In this document: positions 42,497 through 51,227 of the stretch, one piece after another | Position numbering within the stretch: the first letter of the stretch is position 1 | How the letters are laid out: each line of letters opens with the position of its first letter | DNA from: JAFGCY01 sp964609245 | Lineage (GTDB): Bacteria; 4484-113; JAFGCY01 | Assembly (NCBI GenBank): GCA_964609245.1 | Contig: CAZSSB010000011.1 | Coordinates: 1 to 64,000, forward strand | Direction of reading: 5' to 3' | DNA: 64,000 nucleotides | Notes under the pieces: model-generated | What the model saw: only the letters and a program-made list of their open reading frames with translations | Database searches by the model: none | What the model was told of the DNA's origin: nothing | Program-made: the position numbers and the translations under genes

Positions 42497-43693
42497 ATGC
42501 CGTTTTTCCCGGAAGCACCGCCGGCACCGCCTGTGAAGGAATCGACGGATTTCGAGGCCTTCCGCGCCGCCTATCGGGCATCGCTGCCGATCACCGGCAA
42601 CTTCATCTATCTCAACCACGCCAGCGTTGGGCCGCTGTCTGACTGGGTGGTTGCGGCGGCAAATGAGCACCTGCTGCAGCAGCAGATGGCCGACACGGCC
42701 ACGCAGGACGCCTGGTTCGACGGCTGGCGGCTGGCGCGGCAGCGTGTGGCTGAGTTGCTGGGGGCCGGTCGGGACGAAATCTGCATCCAGACCAACACCT
42801 GGGCCGGCTTGACGCGTGCGTTCTCGGCGCTGCCGCTGGGCCCCGGCGATGAAGTGCTCTTCCCCGCCGACGAATTCCCGAGCCTCTATCACGCCCTCAG
42901 CGAGCTGCGCGCGCGAGGCTGCAGTGTCCGGGCCGTCGAGCCCGTTCAGCGGGATCGGATCGTCCGCACCGAGGACATCCTGGCCCAGGTCTCCGACCGC
43001 ACCAGGCTGGTGGCCACATCCTGGGTCAACTTCTTCCACGGCTACCGGCATGACCTGGGTGCGCTCGGTGCTCGCTGCCACGAGGTCGGGGCCTGGTTTG
43101 TGGTGGACGGCATCCAGGGCCTGGGCATGTTGACCCTCGACGTCAAGCAAGCCGGCGTGCACTTTTTCGCCAGTCAGGGCGCCAAGTGGCTCTGCGCACC
43201 GCTCGGCAGTGGCTTCCTCTACGTCTCGGACCAGGTGGCCCCCGGCATCACGCCGCGCCTCGAGGGTTGGTTCGCCATGGAACTGAACCACGAACGCTAC
43301 ACCGACCGCGGCATCAGGCCCAAAACCAATGCCAACCGCTTCGGCGGGGGTACGGTGCCGTTAGCATCGACCTTCGGCCTGCGCCGTGCCTGCGAAGTAT
43401 TCCTCGAAGCCGGCCCCGCCGCCGCTGAGGCCGCCGCTCTTCGCCACGCAGACCGCCTGGCGAACGCGGCGGAGCGAGCGGGAATCACTCTCATTTCAGA
43501 TCGCACTTCGCGCCCCAGTGCCATCGTCAGTCTGCGACAGGCAGACTGCCCGGCCCTGCCCGAAGCGCTGCATGAGGCCGGAGTGGTCTTCTCGCTGCGC
43601 GAGGGCGGGATCAGACTCAGCCCGCATTGGTACAACGTAGATGACGAAATCGCCAGAGTCGCTGAACTCATCGGCCAGCACGGCCGGCCCTAG
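42497..43693 (+). CDS. Class V aminotransferase (cysteine desulfurase/epimerase-like)
   Basis: 398 residues, PLP-dependent fold type I. YLNHASVGPLS at the N-terminus, the cofactor-contact Asp in VVDGIQGLGML and the Schiff-base lysine in SQGAKWLCAPLG are visible. The lack of a clear active-site cysteine loop argues against a standard NifS-type cysteine desulfurase; isopenicillin-epimerase-like or kynureninase-like roles are possible. The start is ATG 42497; TAAACT ends 6 nt before it and no SD is seen, suggesting a leaderless mRNA. Confidence 0.83.
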   Translation: MPFFPEAPPAPPVKESTDFEAFRAAYRASLPITGNFIYLNHASVGPLSDWVVAAANEHLLQQQMADTATQDAWFDGWRLARQRVAELLGAGRDEICIQTNTWAGLTRAFSALPLGPGDEVLFPADEFPSLYHALSELRARGCSVRAVEPVQRDRIVRTEDILAQVSDRTRLVATSWVNFFHGYRHDLGALGARCHEVGAWFVVDGIQGLGMLTLDVKQAGVHFFASQGAKWLCAPLGSGFLYVSDQVAPGITPRLEGWFAMELNHERYTDRGIRPKTNANRFGGGTVPLASTFGLRRACEVFLEAGPAAAEAAALRHADRLANAAERAGITLISDRTSRPSAIVSLRQADCPALPEALHEAGVVFSLREGGIRLSPHWYNVDDEIARVAELIGQHGRP

Positions 43694-43708
43694 CCCGCCC
43701 CTGACCGC

Positions 43709-45142
43709 CTAGACCTCGGCCAGCTTGATCCGGGCCCAGCGGCCGCTGCGGAAGCGCAGGAACACCATCGTGGCCTCCACGTAGACCGAGATTGTCATGG
43801 CCCACCAGACCCCGTCGAGGCCGAGCCCCAGCCCGACTCCCGTGCCGAGGATGTTTTCCAGCGCCATGAACGCCGCCAGCGGTATGCGCACGAACCACAT
43901 CGCGGTGAGCGTCATCAGCGCGGCGGCCAGTGTGTCGCCGCTGCCGCGCAGCACCCCATACATCGTCATGCCAACGCCGAGCCCCGGCAAGCACAGCGCG
44001 ATGATACGCAGGAATCCGGTTGCCGCGTCCACGACATCCGGAGCGTTGCCCCCCGTGAAGAGGACGATGAACCACTGCGGGAAGAAGAACAGCAGCGATC
44101 CGGTACCCCACATGATGACCTCGCTGAACAGCAGGCAGTAGAGCGCGCTGACACGTGCCTGATCCGGCCTGCGCGCACCGAGATTCTGCCCGGTCAGTGT
44201 CGCGGCCGCGATGCTGAAGGCGAAGGCCGGCATGAACGCCAGGCTCTCCGCCATCAGGCCCACCACCAGAGCGCTCTGGCCCACAACGCTGTTGGGCAGG
44301 AACGTAATCAGCTTAATCAGGGTGAGCCCCGCCAGCGACCGGACCATCACTTGCAACATTCCCGGGATACCAATGCGCAGCATCTCCCAGGCCCGACGCA
44401 GCGGCGCCTCCAGGATGCTGGCGTCCCACCTTACAGCGCGCTGCCGATTGAGCAGCGCGATCGCTACTGCGGTCACAAGCATCGAGGTCAGGATGGTCGA
44501 GAGTGCACAGCCCGCCACCTTGTAGGGGCCGATCAGCAACCAGTTGCCAATGAAGTTGGCGACGTTGGCGACGATCAGCAGCCACATCGGGTAGATCGTG
44601 CGGCCCAGGCTGTTGAAGATACTGACGACGGCGAACTGCGCGCCCATACCGGCCAAACCGATGAAGATCACGCGCAGGTAGTCCCAAGCGTACTGCCGCG
44701 TCAGCGCGATGGCAGCGGAGTCCGTCCCCGGCACCTCGCTGCTGACCATAAACATCACGGGCCGGCCGCCGATCGCCAGCCCGATTGCCGTAGCCAGCAC
44801 GCCGATCACCAGGGCGGTGATGACGCCGATGGTCGCGTAGGCGCGTGCGCGCGTGTGGTCCCGAGCACCGGTGAACCGCGCCACGTGGGCGGTGATTCCG
44901 GTACCCAGTCCGAGGAAGACAGCACTGACGAGCCAGATGCTCTGACGCCCCACGCTGAGGCTGGCCAGCGCTTCACTGCCCAGCACGCTGATCATCCGCA
45001 CGTCCACGAAGCCGATCAGCGCCTGCAGGATATTGGTGGCCGTCACCGGCAGCGCCAGCCGCAGAATCACGCGCGAGAGTTCAGCTGGACTGCGCCAGTG
45101 TGTCAGAGCTGGCTCGGTCGCGCGGCGGGAAGTGTCCCCCAT
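43709..45142 (-). CDS. MATE family efflux transporter
   Basis: 477 residues with about 12 membrane helices in two repeated halves of six. VILRLALPVTATNILQALIGFVDVRMI and GLGTGITAHVARFTGARD at the start, and GIPGMLQVMVRSLAGLTLIKLI and ATLTGQNLGARRPDQAR at the start of the second half, match the MATE/NorM layout. The family exports cationic drugs or metabolites in exchange for sodium or protons. The start is ATG 45142; AGAAGG lies close upstream. It is convergent with the aminotransferase and next to the pgpH-phoH pair on the same strand. Confidence 0.88.
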   Translation of the reverse strand: MGDTSRRATEPALTHWRSPAELSRVILRLALPVTATNILQALIGFVDVRMISVLGSEALASLSVGRQSIWLVSAVFLGLGTGITAHVARFTGARDHTRARAYATIGVITALVIGVLATAIGLAIGGRPVMFMVSSEVPGTDSAAIALTRQYAWDYLRVIFIGLAGMGAQFAVVSIFNSLGRTIYPMWLLIVANVANFIGNWLLIGPYKVAGCALSTILTSMLVTAVAIALLNRQRAVRWDASILEAPLRRAWEMLRIGIPGMLQVMVRSLAGLTLIKLITFLPNSVVGQSALVVGLMAESLAFMPAFAFSIAAATLTGQNLGARRPDQARVSALYCLLFSEVIMWGTGSLLFFFPQWFIVLFTGGNAPDVVDAATGFLRIIALCLPGLGVGMTMYGVLRGSGDTLAAALMTLTAMWFVRIPLAAFMALENILGTGVGLGLGLDGVWWAMTISVYVEATMVFLRFRSGRWARIKLAEV

Positions 45143-45239
45143 GGCCTTCTATACTACATGACTCACATGGACTCGCGGAGGCCGCAGAGCGCGAGTCTAT
45201 TTTCGCTGGGAATGGTGAGCCAGCCGGGCGTCGGTGCTA

Positions 45240-47393
45240 TCAGCGATCCCCGGAACTGTCGCTGGCGGTTGCTGCTCCAGCAGGGCTGGGTGGCCGGATG
45301 CCGTTCTGCTCCGCGTAGTGGAACTGAACGGGCGCTGCACGCTCCTCCGGATAGCGGATCCGGCTGTGTCGTTGAGCCACCAGGATGCGGCAGAACGCCC
45401 GCTTAACCTGTTGCAGGTCGCCGATGGTCAGACCGCTGTCAACCAGCTGTTCTTCCTCAAGCTTGTCGGCCACGATCTTCGCCACGACTGCTTCAATCTC
45501 CTCGGTGTCCACTATCCCGCGTGCCCGCACTACTGCCTCAGTAACATCGGCCAGCATCACGACTCCGCTCTCACGATTCTGTGGAATCGGTCCCTGGTAA
45601 CGGTAGTCCTCGGGCCGTGGCAGCGCACGTTCGTCCGGCTGCTCCTCGTGCATCTGCTGTGCCTTGAAGTAGAAGAACCTGATCAGGTAATTCCCGTGGT
45701 GCTCCGCGATGAACTGGTGCAACCCCTGCGGCAGCCGCGCCTCCCGCGCCATCTCCAGTCCGTCCGACACGTGGTCACGCAGGATCTTGACTGACGTCTC
45801 CGGCGGCAGCCCCTGGTGTGGATTCTTGCCCAGATCGTGGATATTCTCGGCGAAGAAGCCGGGCCGCTTCAGCTTTCCGATGTCGTGATACAGCGCCCCG
45901 ACTTTGGCCAGCAGCCAGTTGCAGCCGATCTCCTTGCAGGCCTCCTCGGAAAGGTCCGCCACCATCTCACTGTGCACGTACGTGCCGTGAGCTTCGCGCT
46001 TGAGTCGCCTCAGCAGTTCATTCTCCGGATTCGCCAACTCCACCAGCTTGTTCGGCGTGAGCTGGGCGGTCAGTGTCTCCACCACCGGCAGCAAGCCCAG
46101 GGCCATAACGGCCGCCGCGAAGCCCGCAAGCCCGGCGATGACGAACACCTCCCAGTGCAGGGTCTGCACGCTGATCAGCACCACTGTGGCAGCCAGGACT
46201 ACATTGACCAGCGCAATCGCGAAGCAGAACCACACCTGATGGCGCCGGGACGACCCCGGCGCGATGAACACCGTCGGCAGCAGCGCGCCCGCCAGCGTAT
46301 AGAGCATCAGGTCAGCACCGAAACTCAGTGCCACGCTGAGCACCAGACCCAGCCCCAAGCCCAGGTATAGGGCGAAGATCGAGTCGTATACCAGCACGAC
46401 CACAGTCGTCAGCGCTACCACCGCGAACGCCGTTGCGTAGTAGAAGTAGTTGAAGGGCAGCCTGCCAAGCACCAGCCCGATCGCCAGGAACAACAGGAAC
46501 AGCATGCCGATCTGCGTCAGGCTTCCGTTTTCCGCCAGCTGCCGCGCGAAGCGCTGCAGATACAGATACCACCACAGCATTGCCGCCAGCAGCACCAGGG
46601 CCAGCCCCAGAAACCGGAACATGCCCTGCTTGAGCAGATGCGGCCACAACTCCTGCAGCTGCTCGTGGACACGGGTGTCGACAACCGCGCCCTCGACGAT
46701 GATCACGCTGCCCTTCTCGATCACCACCCGAGCCAGCTGCTTCCGCTCGGCGTGCAGGTTGGGCGGGCTGTACTGCTCCAGATTCGCGGTGAGGAAGTAC
46801 GTGTAGATGTTCTCAGGCGTAATCAGCAGTTCCGGGATCCCGCCCTGCTTGATTGAGCGAACGTAGGCCGCCGTGATCGGCTGCTGCATTGCCTCGTCCA
46901 GCAGCTGCTCGGCGCTGCTGAACACATGGTTCAGACGATCATCCTGGTAGTTGAGGAAGCTGCTGATGATCGTCTCGTGCACGCCGTATTGCCGGCCAAG
47001 ATTCGCAATACGACTGCCGGATTCGCTGTCGGCCGGCTCCTGCTTCGCGAGGGCTTGCCGCAGTTCAAAGAAGTCCTGCTTGAAGGACGTGAACCGTGCC
47101 AGCGCTTGATCGCGCTTGGCGGTGTCGACGAAGCTGTAGGGTTCGCCCTCGCCGACGTTACCGGTCAGCTCGGCAAGCTTCGCGCTGTCCTCATACTCGA
47201 ACGTGACGGGCGCGAAGATCGTGTAGGGGACCACCTGACCAACCTGGAACTGCTGCGGCCAGATCCGCAGGTGCCCAAACAGCATCGCCAGAGCCACGGC
47301 GTAGAACAGCACCACAATCAACCAGTTGCGCCAAGGGTTCTGAGCTCCAATCAGCCCAGACGTCCACCAGCTCCCGGCACCTTTATCCGTCAC
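45240..47393 (-). CDS. pgpH: 7TM receptor-HD phosphohydrolase (PgpH-like)
   Basis: 717 residues. One membrane helix at ~25-45, an extracytoplasmic 7TMR-HDED domain (~50-270), about seven membrane helices (~275-450), then a cytosolic HD domain with HSEMVADLSEEACKEIGCNWLLAKVGALYHDIGK and IAEHHGNYLIRFFY. Related proteins hydrolyse cyclic di-AMP. It directly follows phoH, a common arrangement. The start is GTG 47393 in a region with TATATC just upstream, so it may be leaderless. The last ~25 residues are Pro/Ser-rich. Confidence 0.9.
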   Translation of the reverse strand: MTDKGAGSWWTSGLIGAQNPWRNWLIVVLFYAVALAMLFGHLRIWPQQFQVGQVVPYTIFAPVTFEYEDSAKLAELTGNVGEGEPYSFVDTAKRDQALARFTSFKQDFFELRQALAKQEPADSESGSRIANLGRQYGVHETIISSFLNYQDDRLNHVFSSAEQLLDEAMQQPITAAYVRSIKQGGIPELLITPENIYTYFLTANLEQYSPPNLHAERKQLARVVIEKGSVIIVEGAVVDTRVHEQLQELWPHLLKQGMFRFLGLALVLLAAMLWWYLYLQRFARQLAENGSLTQIGMLFLLFLAIGLVLGRLPFNYFYYATAFAVVALTTVVVLVYDSIFALYLGLGLGLVLSVALSFGADLMLYTLAGALLPTVFIAPGSSRRHQVWFCFAIALVNVVLAATVVLISVQTLHWEVFVIAGLAGFAAAVMALGLLPVVETLTAQLTPNKLVELANPENELLRRLKREAHGTYVHSEMVADLSEEACKEIGCNWLLAKVGALYHDIGKLKRPGFFAENIHDLGKNPHQGLPPETSVKILRDHVSDGLEMAREARLPQGLHQFIAEHHGNYLIRFFYFKAQQMHEEQPDERALPRPEDYRYQGPIPQNRESGVVMLADVTEAVVRARGIVDTEEIEAVVAKIVADKLEEEQLVDSGLTIGDLQQVKRAFCRILVAQRHSRIRYPEERAAPVQFHYAEQNGIRPPSPAGAATASDSSGDR

Positions 47394-47427
47394 AAGCGGA
47401 TATACCCCACTGCCAGTCTACTTCTCT

Positions 47428-48327
47428 TCATTCATCCGCACGCTGCTCGAAGCGATCATAGGCGTCGATGATCCGCTGAACCACCGGATGCCGGACTACA
47501 TCCCTGCGTGTAAGTTCAACCAGACCCACGTGCGGCTGGGCGTCACGGAGGATGGTCAATGCCTCCACGAATCCGCTCCGCTGCCCCGTCTCAAGGTCCA
47601 CCTGCGTGATATCGCCGGTCACGATGGCACGGCTGCCACGCCCCATGCGCGTCAGGAACATCTTCATCTGGCTATAGGTCGTGTTCTGCGCCTCATCGAG
47701 AATGATGAAGCTGTTGTTGAGCGAACGTCCGCGCATGAAGGCCAGCGGCGCCACTTCGATTACGTTGCGTTCCATCAGTCGCCGGACGCGCTCGAAGCGC
47801 AGCAGGTCGTTGAGCGCATCGAACAGCGGAATCAGATAGGGATTGACCTTCTCGTATAGCGTGCCCGGCAGGTAGCCCAGCTTCTCGCCGGCTTCCACCG
47901 CGGGGCGCGTTAGTACGATCCGCTGCACGCGCTTACGGCGGAAGTAATCGATCGCCGCGGCCACCGCCAGGTAGGTCTTGCCGGTGCCCGCCGGACCGAA
48001 GCACAGCACCACCTCGTGCTTCTCGATCGCCTGAAGATACTCCTCCTGCCCGGGCGTTTGCGGCTGGAAGTTGGGCAGATGGGCCAGCGACGGCTCGCCG
48101 TTGTGATCGTTGGCCGGCTCGGCGACCGCGGCGCCGACGGCTTCGGAACTTAGCTGCCCGTCATCGCGGATTGAACGCAGCATCGCCAGCAGCGCCCGCC
48201 GGGCTCCTTTGACGTCGCGCCCGTCGCCGGCGATGAACACTTCGAGCCCCTTGGCATATACCTTGACGCGGAATTGCTCAGTGACCAGCCGCAGGTTGCT
48301 GTCGAAGTCGCCGAAAAGCTCCTGCAT
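47428..48327 (-). CDS. phoH: PhoH-like ATPase
   Basis: Cytosolic P-loop ATPase linked to RNA metabolism. 299 residues from ATG 48327. Walker A is GPAGTGKTYLA; Walker B is FIILDEAQNTT; the RPAVEAGEKLGYLPG and FLTRMGRGSRAIVTGDITQVDL blocks are diagnostic. Codons upstream of this ATG (48328-48366) encode KTDSIELRSRDE, which resembles the conserved N-terminus of PhoH, but no ATG, GTG or TTG exists before the upstream stop. A CTG at 48366 may be the true start. TAGAAT (minus, near 48407) is a candidate -10. pgpH follows 34 bases after the stop. Confidence 0.93.
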   Translation of the reverse strand: MQELFGDFDSNLRLVTEQFRVKVYAKGLEVFIAGDGRDVKGARRALLAMLRSIRDDGQLSSEAVGAAVAEPANDHNGEPSLAHLPNFQPQTPGQEEYLQAIEKHEVVLCFGPAGTGKTYLAVAAAIDYFRRKRVQRIVLTRPAVEAGEKLGYLPGTLYEKVNPYLIPLFDALNDLLRFERVRRLMERNVIEVAPLAFMRGRSLNNSFIILDEAQNTTYSQMKMFLTRMGRGSRAIVTGDITQVDLETGQRSGFVEALTILRDAQPHVGLVELTRRDVVRHPVVQRIIDAYDRFEQRADE

Positions 48328-48460
48328 TTCGTCGCGGGAGCGAAGCTCAATCGAATCAGTCTTCAGGATGTCTTTCGACCTCGATTACTGGGTTGCCGGC
48401 TGTATTCTACCATCGTTGAACCGGGAGAGTGTGTGCTCCCGAGCCTGCTACACTAGGTCT

Positions 48461-49024
48461 ATGGCTGACTCCCCCGGCCAGTTGCTGGCGGACATCGCCG
48501 CCGAGGTGCACTCCTGCACGGCGTGCCCGCTGCATGCAACCCGAACCACCGCGGTCCCCGGCGAGGGGCCCGCGAGTGCCGATGTCGTCTTCATCGGTGA
48601 GGCGCCGGGGGCGGACGAGGATCGCGTCGGACGGCCGTTCATCGGCCGCTCCGGCCAGCTGCTGCGCAGCACGATCGTCGAGCTCGGCTGGCGCGAGGAC
48701 GAGGTTTTCATCGGCAACGTCCTCAAGTGCCGACCGCCGGGCAATCGTGATCCTCAGCCCGATGAGGTTCGCGCCTGCCGCCACTTCCTGATGGCGCAAC
48801 TGGTGTTGATGCAGCCGAAGGTGGTTGTGACGCTCGGGCGCCACAGCCTCAACCTGCTGATCGACCCCAAGCTGCGCATCAGCAAGATTCACGGCCAGCA
48901 CCTGGTCAAAGACGGCCAGCTGTACCTGCCAACCTACCATCCCAGCATGATCCTGCGCAACGCGCGGTTGCTCCCCGAGTGGAAGCTCGACCTGGCCAAG
49001 GCCAGGAAACTGGCGGGGCACTGA
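48461..49024 (+). CDS. Uracil-DNA glycosylase, family 4 (Fe-S)
   Basis: 187 residues. Removes uracil from DNA in base excision repair. The N-terminal CTACPLH and later NVLKCRPPGNRDP and ACRHF supply the four cysteines of the 4Fe-4S cluster. Motif A is GEAPGADEDRVGRPFIGRSGQLL and motif B is TYHPSMILRN. TACACT ends 6 nt before the ATG and no SD is present, so the mRNA is probably leaderless. It is divergent from phoH and followed by a HAD gene. Confidence 0.93.
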   Translation: MADSPGQLLADIAAEVHSCTACPLHATRTTAVPGEGPASADVVFIGEAPGADEDRVGRPFIGRSGQLLRSTIVELGWREDEVFIGNVLKCRPPGNRDPQPDEVRACRHFLMAQLVLMQPKVVVTLGRHSLNLLIDPKLRISKIHGQHLVKDGQLYLPTYHPSMILRNARLLPEWKLDLAKARKLAGH

Positions 49025-49055
49025 GCGCATCCGCACCTCGCGATATGATGCGGGA

Positions 49056-49766
49056 GTGCGGAAGGCGATCTTCTTTGATCTCGGTTCCACACTCTGGGAC
49101 GACTATCCCGTAGTGCAACTCACTTGGGAAGTGCTTGAGCGGCTGCTGATGCAGCACGGCATCGCGGCGTCCCGAGCAGACATCCAGGCCAAGGCTCACG
49201 AGATGATCGCCAGCTACAGCCCCTCGCTCAACCGGGCCGTAGTCTGGCAGTACGTCGACGGCGACGAGCGGAAGTACCAGCAGATCATGGCTGAGCTGAT
49301 CAAACAGACCAAGGGCCGCTTCGCCGATCCCCGCGAATTCAGCCGGCTCAATCCGCTGTTTCCCGGCGTGCATCAGCTGCTGGACGGGCTATCGGCGCGA
49401 TACGCGCTGGCGGTCGTCAGCCAGCACTTCGCTGAAGTCGAGCGCTGGATGGAGATTCACGACATCCGCAAGTACTTCCGCCATCTGAGCGTCAGCGATG
49501 TCGAGCGCCTGTACAAGCCGGATCCCCGCCTGTTCCTCCAGCCCTGCAAAGCCCTGGGCGTCGATCCACGCGAAGTGCTGATGGTCGGCGACCGGCTCGA
49601 CAACGACATCTGGCCGGCCAACCGGCTGGAGATGACCACGGTGCGCGTGCTGGCGGATCCGTATCGCATCCAGCGGCCGCGCTATCCGCGAGACGTGCCG
49701 GACTTCACGATTGGACGCATTGCCGACCTGACCGACGTCATCGAGCGGATTGAGGCCCAGACATAG
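49056..49766 (+). CDS. HAD-family hydrolase
   Basis: 236 residues. The nucleophile motif is FDLGSTLWD: the first Asp is present but the second, general-acid Asp is replaced by Gly. Motif II is VVSQH (a Ser), the motif III lysine is in KPDPRLF, and motif IV is MVGDRLDNDI. The cap is the helical C1 type. The Asp-to-Gly change is seen in some annotated HAD proteins but may weaken phosphatase turnover. The start GTG 49056 follows TATGAT by exactly 6 nt, which supports it as a leaderless start. No substrate can be assigned. Confidence 0.85.
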   Translation: MRKAIFFDLGSTLWDDYPVVQLTWEVLERLLMQHGIAASRADIQAKAHEMIASYSPSLNRAVVWQYVDGDERKYQQIMAELIKQTKGRFADPREFSRLNPLFPGVHQLLDGLSARYALAVVSQHFAEVERWMEIHDIRKYFRHLSVSDVERLYKPDPRLFLQPCKALGVDPREVLMVGDRLDNDIWPANRLEMTTVRVLADPYRIQRPRYPRDVPDFTIGRIADLTDVIERIEAQT

Positions 49767-49786
49767 GCGCGGGGCGGGTTGTTAGC

Positions 49787-49792
49787 TACAAT
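49787..49792 (+). promoter_or_regulatory. -10 hexamer TACAAT for the liv operon
   Basis: TACAAT lies 13 nt before the livH ATG, giving a very short leader of about 7 nt that contains CGGGG as the only SD-like sequence. Confidence 0.4.
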
Positions 49793-49805
49793 AGTCGCCA
49801 CGGGG

Positions 49806-51227
49806 ATGGGAGACGGTCCACACATTAGGCGTGCCTCTTTCTTTCGCTGGCCGCTGTTCGCCGCGGTCTGCCTGATTCCCCTGCTCGTAGGTTGCGACGG
49901 TGCACAGCTGACCTTCGGCGGCTTCATCGAGCAGCTGATCCTGGGCCTGATCCTGGGCAGCGTTTACGCCCTGATCGCACTCGGCTACACCCTGGTGTAC
50001 GGCGTAATCAAGCTGATCAACTTCGCGCACGGCGACATCTACATGCTCGGCGCATTCATCGGCTACTACATGCTGCGCATCACCATTCGCTGGCTGCACT
50101 TCACCGGCGGGGTATCGCTGATCTGGTGCTGGGTAATCTCGGTCCTGGTCTCGGTTGTCGTCTGCGCCGTTATCGCAGTCGTGATGGAGCGGCTGGCCTA
50201 CCGCCCGCTGCGCGGTTCCAGCCGGATCGCAGCTTTGATTACCGCCGTCGGCGTCAGCTTCCTGCTGGAGAACGCCGGTCTGATCGTGTTCGGCCCGAAT
50301 CCCAAGAGCTACGAGCCGAAGTCGCTTGAAATCTACCAGGTCGAAATGGCCACGGATCCCTCGTTCGCCGACGCTCGCCGAATCGAGGTGATGGATGCAG
50401 CCCAGCGGGTGTTTCCGGCGTCACGCTTCCGCCGCGAATCCTGGGTGCGAGTCCGGCTGGTGGCCAAGGATGGCACTTCGGACTGGAGCCCGGTGCTGCA
50501 CGTGCCAGTCGAGCAGCAGCGCGGCTTCACCGAGGGAGACCTGCCGCCGCCGGCCGAGGCCGGGGTCACTCCAATCCCTTCGCTGGGATACTCGCGCAAG
50601 GCCAGCGGCGGGCGCGAGACTGTCGTGGTCAATTGGGAGCGCGGCCGGATTGAGGACATCGAGATGCGGCCGGTCTTCAGCGACGCCCAGGGCCAGCAGC
50701 TAGCGATCATGCTCCCCTTCAAGACCGCCCAGGACACCAACGTGCGCGTACCCGTCTTCAACATCGTGATCGTGGTGGTAACGCTGCTGCTGCTCTGGGC
50801 GCTGAATCAGCTGATCAACCGCAGCATGTTCGGCATCAGCATGCGCGCCCTGTCTTTCGACGGCGACGCGGCCAAGCTGATGGGCGTCAACACGGACAAG
50901 GTAATCGCCCAGACGTTCGCCGTCGGCGGCGCCTGCGCGGCCGTTGCGGGCAACATGGTCGGCATCTACAACCAGGCGATCGAGCCGCTGATGGGCATCC
51001 TGCCGGGCATCAAGGCCTTCGTCGCCGCCGTGGTCGGCGGGATCGGCAGCATCCCCGGCGCGGCTGCCGGTGGCATGATAATGGGCATCAGCGAGGCGTT
51101 GGTCAAGGGCAACATTCCGGCGCAGTACAGCGCCCTGTCCGACGCCCTGGCCTTCGCGATTCTGATCGCGGTGCTGCTGTTCAGGCCGTCCGGGATCTTC
51201 GGCAGCGCCGTCAAGGAGAAGGTGTGA
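49806..51227 (+). CDS. livH: Branched-chain amino acid ABC permease LivH with large internal insert
   Basis: 473 residues against a usual ~300. Residues ~36-165 hold the first membrane helices with the family block ALGYTLVYGVIKLINFAHGD, and ~318-473 hold the second half with AVAGNMVGIY and AAVVGGIGSIPGAAAGG. Between them (~170-317) is a polar insert of about 150 residues. Its first part (IYQVEMATDPSF through WVRVRLVAKDGTSDWSPVLHV) resembles a fibronectin type III-like beta sandwich. An extra N-terminal hydrophobic stretch ends in LLVGC, lipobox-like. No substrate-binding protein gene is next to the operon. The start is ATG 49806. Confidence 0.88.
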   Translation: MGDGPHIRRASFFRWPLFAAVCLIPLLVGCDGAQLTFGGFIEQLILGLILGSVYALIALGYTLVYGVIKLINFAHGDIYMLGAFIGYYMLRITIRWLHFTGGVSLIWCWVISVLVSVVVCAVIAVVMERLAYRPLRGSSRIAALITAVGVSFLLENAGLIVFGPNPKSYEPKSLEIYQVEMATDPSFADARRIEVMDAAQRVFPASRFRRESWVRVRLVAKDGTSDWSPVLHVPVEQQRGFTEGDLPPPAEAGVTPIPSLGYSRKASGGRETVVVNWERGRIEDIEMRPVFSDAQGQQLAIMLPFKTAQDTNVRVPVFNIVIVVVTLLLLWALNQLINRSMFGISMRALSFDGDAAKLMGVNTDKVIAQTFAVGGACAAVAGNMVGIYNQAIEPLMGILPGIKAFVAAVVGGIGSIPGAAAGGMIMGISEALVKGNIPAQYSALSDALAFAILIAVLLFRPSGIFGSAVKEKV

